Below, piece after piece: positions 14,508 through 16,625 of a stretch of DNA of 16,625 nucleotides. The translations under genes and the position numbers were made by a program. The DNA lies in NCBI GenBank assembly GCA_049642385.1, contig JBAROU010000047.1, positions 1 to 16,625 of the forward strand, read 5' to 3'. Origin of the DNA: JBAROU01 sp049642385. GTDB lineage: Bacteria > Chloroflexota > Dehalococcoidia > DSTF01 > RBG-16-68-14. Below the pieces are notes generated by a model. It ran no database searches. It saw only the letters and a program-made list of their open reading frames with translations, and was not told the DNA's origin. Every line of letters starts with the position of its first letter. Within the stretch, counting starts at the first letter, position 1.

Positions 14508-15257
14508 ATGACCATCAGCGCCGTGCTGTTCGACCTCGGCGATACGCTTTGGCACATGCCGAACCCACCGCCCGTCGAAGAGGTGCGCCGGGAGACCGTC
14601 CGCCGCCTCTTCGATCTGCTCCGCTCCTGGGGCATCGACCCGGACGCGAACAAGGATCTCTTCTACCTGGGTCGCGATATCAGGCTTGGCACGGAAGCCC
14701 AGATGCGCGAGGCGTATGCGGGCGACCTGCGCGAGCCGAACTACGGTGAAATCGCGCTCCGTGTGGCCGAGGGCAAGGGGCTGACCATAACGCCAGAACA
14801 GGGCGATGAGCTTTGGGCCACCTGGAACCTGGGCGGCCCGTTCTTCCGGCGCGAACTGTTTGCGGACGCCGTCGAGACGCTTGAGGGGCTTCGGGAGCGC
14901 GGCTACCGCCTCGGCTGCGTTACCAACCGCGGCTTCGGCGGCGCGGCGTTCGTAGAAGAGGTCGAAGGGCACGGCCTATCGGAATTCTTCGAGGTGCTTT
15001 CCGTCTCCTGCGACCTGGGCTATATGAAGCCCCATCCAGAGATCTATCGCCACGCCCTCGAGTCGATGCAGATCGAACCCAAAGAGACCGCCATGGTGGG
15101 CGACTCGCTCCGTGCCGATGTGGCGGGCGCGCAGGCGCTCGGCATGACGGCGGTGTGGCGCCGTCGCCCCAGGTCTCGCGAGGAACCGAACGGCGTCCAG
15201 CCCGACTTCGTCGTCGACGAGCTGCGGGAGCTACTCGAGCTCCCCGTCTTTCAGTGA
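14508..15257 (+). CDS. HAD-superfamily hydrolase
   Basis: A 249-residue HAD phosphatase/dehalogenase-like enzyme. Motif I is FDLGDTL with nucleophile D9; motif II is Thr in CVTNRG; motif III is Lys in GYMKPHPEIY; motif IV is MVGDSLRADVAGA. A helical C1 cap lies between motifs I and II (about residues 17-110). The usual acid/base Asp two residues after the nucleophile is Gly11, so classical phosphatase chemistry may be modified, although DLGDT variants are common in the superfamily. ATG 14508 is chosen because the motif begins directly (MTISAVLFDLGDT); the open frame upstream to 14349 is antisense to the GreA-family gene. argH starts 22 nt downstream on the same strand. The substrate is not identifiable. 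Confidence 0.88.
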   Translation: MTISAVLFDLGDTLWHMPNPPPVEEVRRETVRRLFDLLRSWGIDPDANKDLFYLGRDIRLGTEAQMREAYAGDLREPNYGEIALRVAEGKGLTITPEQGDELWATWNLGGPFFRRELFADAVETLEGLRERGYRLGCVTNRGFGGAAFVEEVEGHGLSEFFEVLSVSCDLGYMKPHPEIYRHALESMQIEPKETAMVGDSLRADVAGAQALGMTAVWRRRPRSREEPNGVQPDFVVDELRELLELPVFQ

Positions 15258-15279
15258 TCGGCGCTCCGCGCCTCGCGTG

Positions 15280-16625
15280 ATGGCGGCGAAACGCAAGGCG
15301 GGCAAGACCTGGGGTAGCCGCTTCCAGCAATCGACGCACCCGCTTGCCGAGCGCTACACCCTCTCACTCCCCACCGACCGCCGGCTCTGGCGCGAGGAGA
15401 TCGCCGCCTCGATCGCGCACGCGCGCATGCTCGGGCGGCAGAAGATCATCCCGCGCGCCGACGCCAGCGCGATCGTGCGCGGCCTCACCGAGATCGAACG
15501 CGAGATGGAGGCCGGTCGCTTTCCCTGGCGCGACGAGCTGGAGGACGTCCACACGAACGTCGAGGCCCGCCTCGCGGAGAAGATCGGCGACGCTGCGGGG
15601 CGGCTGCACACCGCGCGCTCACGCAACGACCAAGTCGCCACGGACATGCGTCTCTACGCCAAGCATGCCTGCGAGCGCGCCGACGACGCTGTCCGCGCGC
15701 TCCAGCGCGCCCTTCTCGCGCTCGCCGAGGAGAACCGACGCGTGATCATGCCGGGCTACACACACCTCCAACGCGCGCAGCCGGTGCTGCTCGCGCACCA
15801 CCTGCTGGCCTACCTCGAGATGCTGGAGCGCGACGCCGAACGCTTCCGCGACGCCAAACGCCGCGCAGACGTGCTCCCGCTGGGCAGCGGCGCGCTCGCC
15901 GGCGTGCCCTACCCGATCGACCGCGAGGGCGTCGCGCGCGAGCTTGGCTTCGCGCGCGTAAGCGAGAACAGCATTGATGCCGTCTCCGACCGCGACTTCG
16001 TCATCGATTTCATCGCCGCGTGCGCGCTGTGCATGACGCACGTCTCGCGCCTGGCCGAAGAGATCGTGCTCTGGTCGAGCGCGGAGTTCGGCTTCCTGCG
16101 CTTGCCCGACGCGTTCGCCACCGGCTCGAGCATCATGCCGCAGAAGCGCAACCCAGACGTCGCGGAGCTCGCGCGCGGCCGCACCGGCCACGTGACGGGT
16201 CACCTCGTATCGATGCTGACGATGCTGAAGGCGTTGCCCCTCGCCTACGACCGCGACCTTCAGGAAGACAAGCGCGCGTTCTTCGAGGCGGAGGACATCG
16301 TGCTCGAAACGCTCGAGGTGTTCGCCGCGATGGCGCCGGAGTTGCGCTTCGACGCGACGCGCGGCCGGCGCGCTGCGACCGAGAATCACGCGCTCGCGAC
16401 GGATCTGGCCGACGCGCTCGTGCGAAAGGGCTTGCCCTTCCGTCAGGCGCACGAAGTCGTCGGGCGGCTCGTGCAATACGCCGAAGAGCAGGGTAAGCCG
16501 TTCTCTCGCCTGACAGACGCAGAGTTCCGCAAATTCTCGCCGCTCTTCCCGAAGGACGCGGCGAAGATCGACGCCGCGGCAGCGCTGCGGGCGCGCGACG
16601 TCCCGGGCGGCACGGCGCCCCGGCG
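15280..16625 (+). CDS. argH: Argininosuccinate lyase (partial, C-terminus off right edge)
   Basis: 448 residues are present out of an expected 460 or so; the visible end VPGGTAPR is close to the usual C-terminus. It splits argininosuccinate into arginine and fumarate, the last step of arginine synthesis, as a cytoplasmic tetramer. Signatures: WGSRFQQ at the start, DVHTNVEARL (about 89-98), TARSRNDQVATD (about 111-122), catalytic H162 in PGYTHLQRAQP, and the flexible fumarase/lyase loop GSSIMPQKRNP (282-292) with the catalytic Ser. All conserved sites are intact. ATG 15280 is chosen, with in-frame GTG 15277 just before it; no clear ribosome site is present. It follows the HAD gene by 22 nt and may be read from the same promoter. 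Confidence 0.95.
   Translation, partial: MAAKRKAGKTWGSRFQQSTHPLAERYTLSLPTDRRLWREEIAASIAHARMLGRQKIIPRADASAIVRGLTEIEREMEAGRFPWRDELEDVHTNVEARLAEKIGDAAGRLHTARSRNDQVATDMRLYAKHACERADDAVRALQRALLALAEENRRVIMPGYTHLQRAQPVLLAHHLLAYLEMLERDAERFRDAKRRADVLPLGSGALAGVPYPIDREGVARELGFARVSENSIDAVSDRDFVIDFIAACALCMTHVSRLAEEIVLWSSAEFGFLRLPDAFATGSSIMPQKRNPDVAELARGRTGHVTGHLVSMLTMLKALPLAYDRDLQEDKRAFFEAEDIVLETLEVFAAMAPELRFDATRGRRAATENHALATDLADALVRKGLPFRQAHEVVGRLVQYAEEQGKPFSRLTDAEFRKFSPLFPKDAAKIDAAAALRARDVPGGTAPR

Noticed and set aside
15619..16476. 285-codon minus-strand frame
   Set aside because: Antisense to argH, which keeps all lyase signatures.
1..16625. CRISPR arrays, insertion sequences or transposase genes
   Set aside because: No regularly spaced repeats, terminal inverted repeats or transposase/integrase domains were seen on either strand.

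Overview
The window looks like high-GC bacterial chromosome, most likely from a Chloroflexota lineage. This is inferred from the split ctaC-D-E-F-G oxidase set, a membrane blue-copper protein beside it instead of a cytochrome c, and a GreA carrying an extra N-terminal domain. No rRNA, complete tRNA, CRISPR array or insertion sequence was seen. The main theme is an aa3-type haem-copper oxidase locus with its haem A synthesis genes.

Layout. 1-1773 (minus strand): a FIST-domain sensor protein, followed 8 nt later by a PAS sensor protein that runs off the left edge. 1774-2369 is non-coding; at 2126-2170 it holds a stretch with the exact geometry of a tRNA 3' half (anticodon loop to CCA), a candidate attachment-site scar. 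2370-6998 (minus): ctaA, ctaB, a GMC oxidoreductase and a D-threonine aldolase-like PLP enzyme, with gaps of 3-31 nt, probably one transcript. 6999-7161 is a divergent promoter region. 7162-8292 (plus): a three-helix membrane protein with two blue-copper domains. 8300-13062 (minus): ctaC-ctaD-ctaE-ctaF-ctaG, tightly packed, converging on the blue-copper gene at a perfect palindrome that contains both stop codons. 13195-14422 (minus): a small two-CxxC zinc-ribbon protein and a GreA-family factor with an N-terminal recombinase-type core-binding domain. 14508-16625 (plus): a HAD hydrolase and argH, cut by the right edge.

How they work together. CtaB and CtaA turn haem B into haem O and then haem A, CtaG helps build the copper site, and CtaC/D/E/F form the oxidase. 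The two-copper-site protein is the only candidate electron donor encoded here, and subunit II has Phe where the usual cytochrome c electron-entry Trp sits. A shared motif (GTGAT-N4-G-N-TACAAG) occurs at the cox promoter and twice upstream of the blue-copper gene, suggesting joint control or a shared promoter type.

Nothing here is clearly a wholly new system. The least ordinary items are the tRNA-half scar beside the sensory pair, the dual-cupredoxin/oxidase pairing with the shared promoter motif, and the core-binding/GreA fusion.
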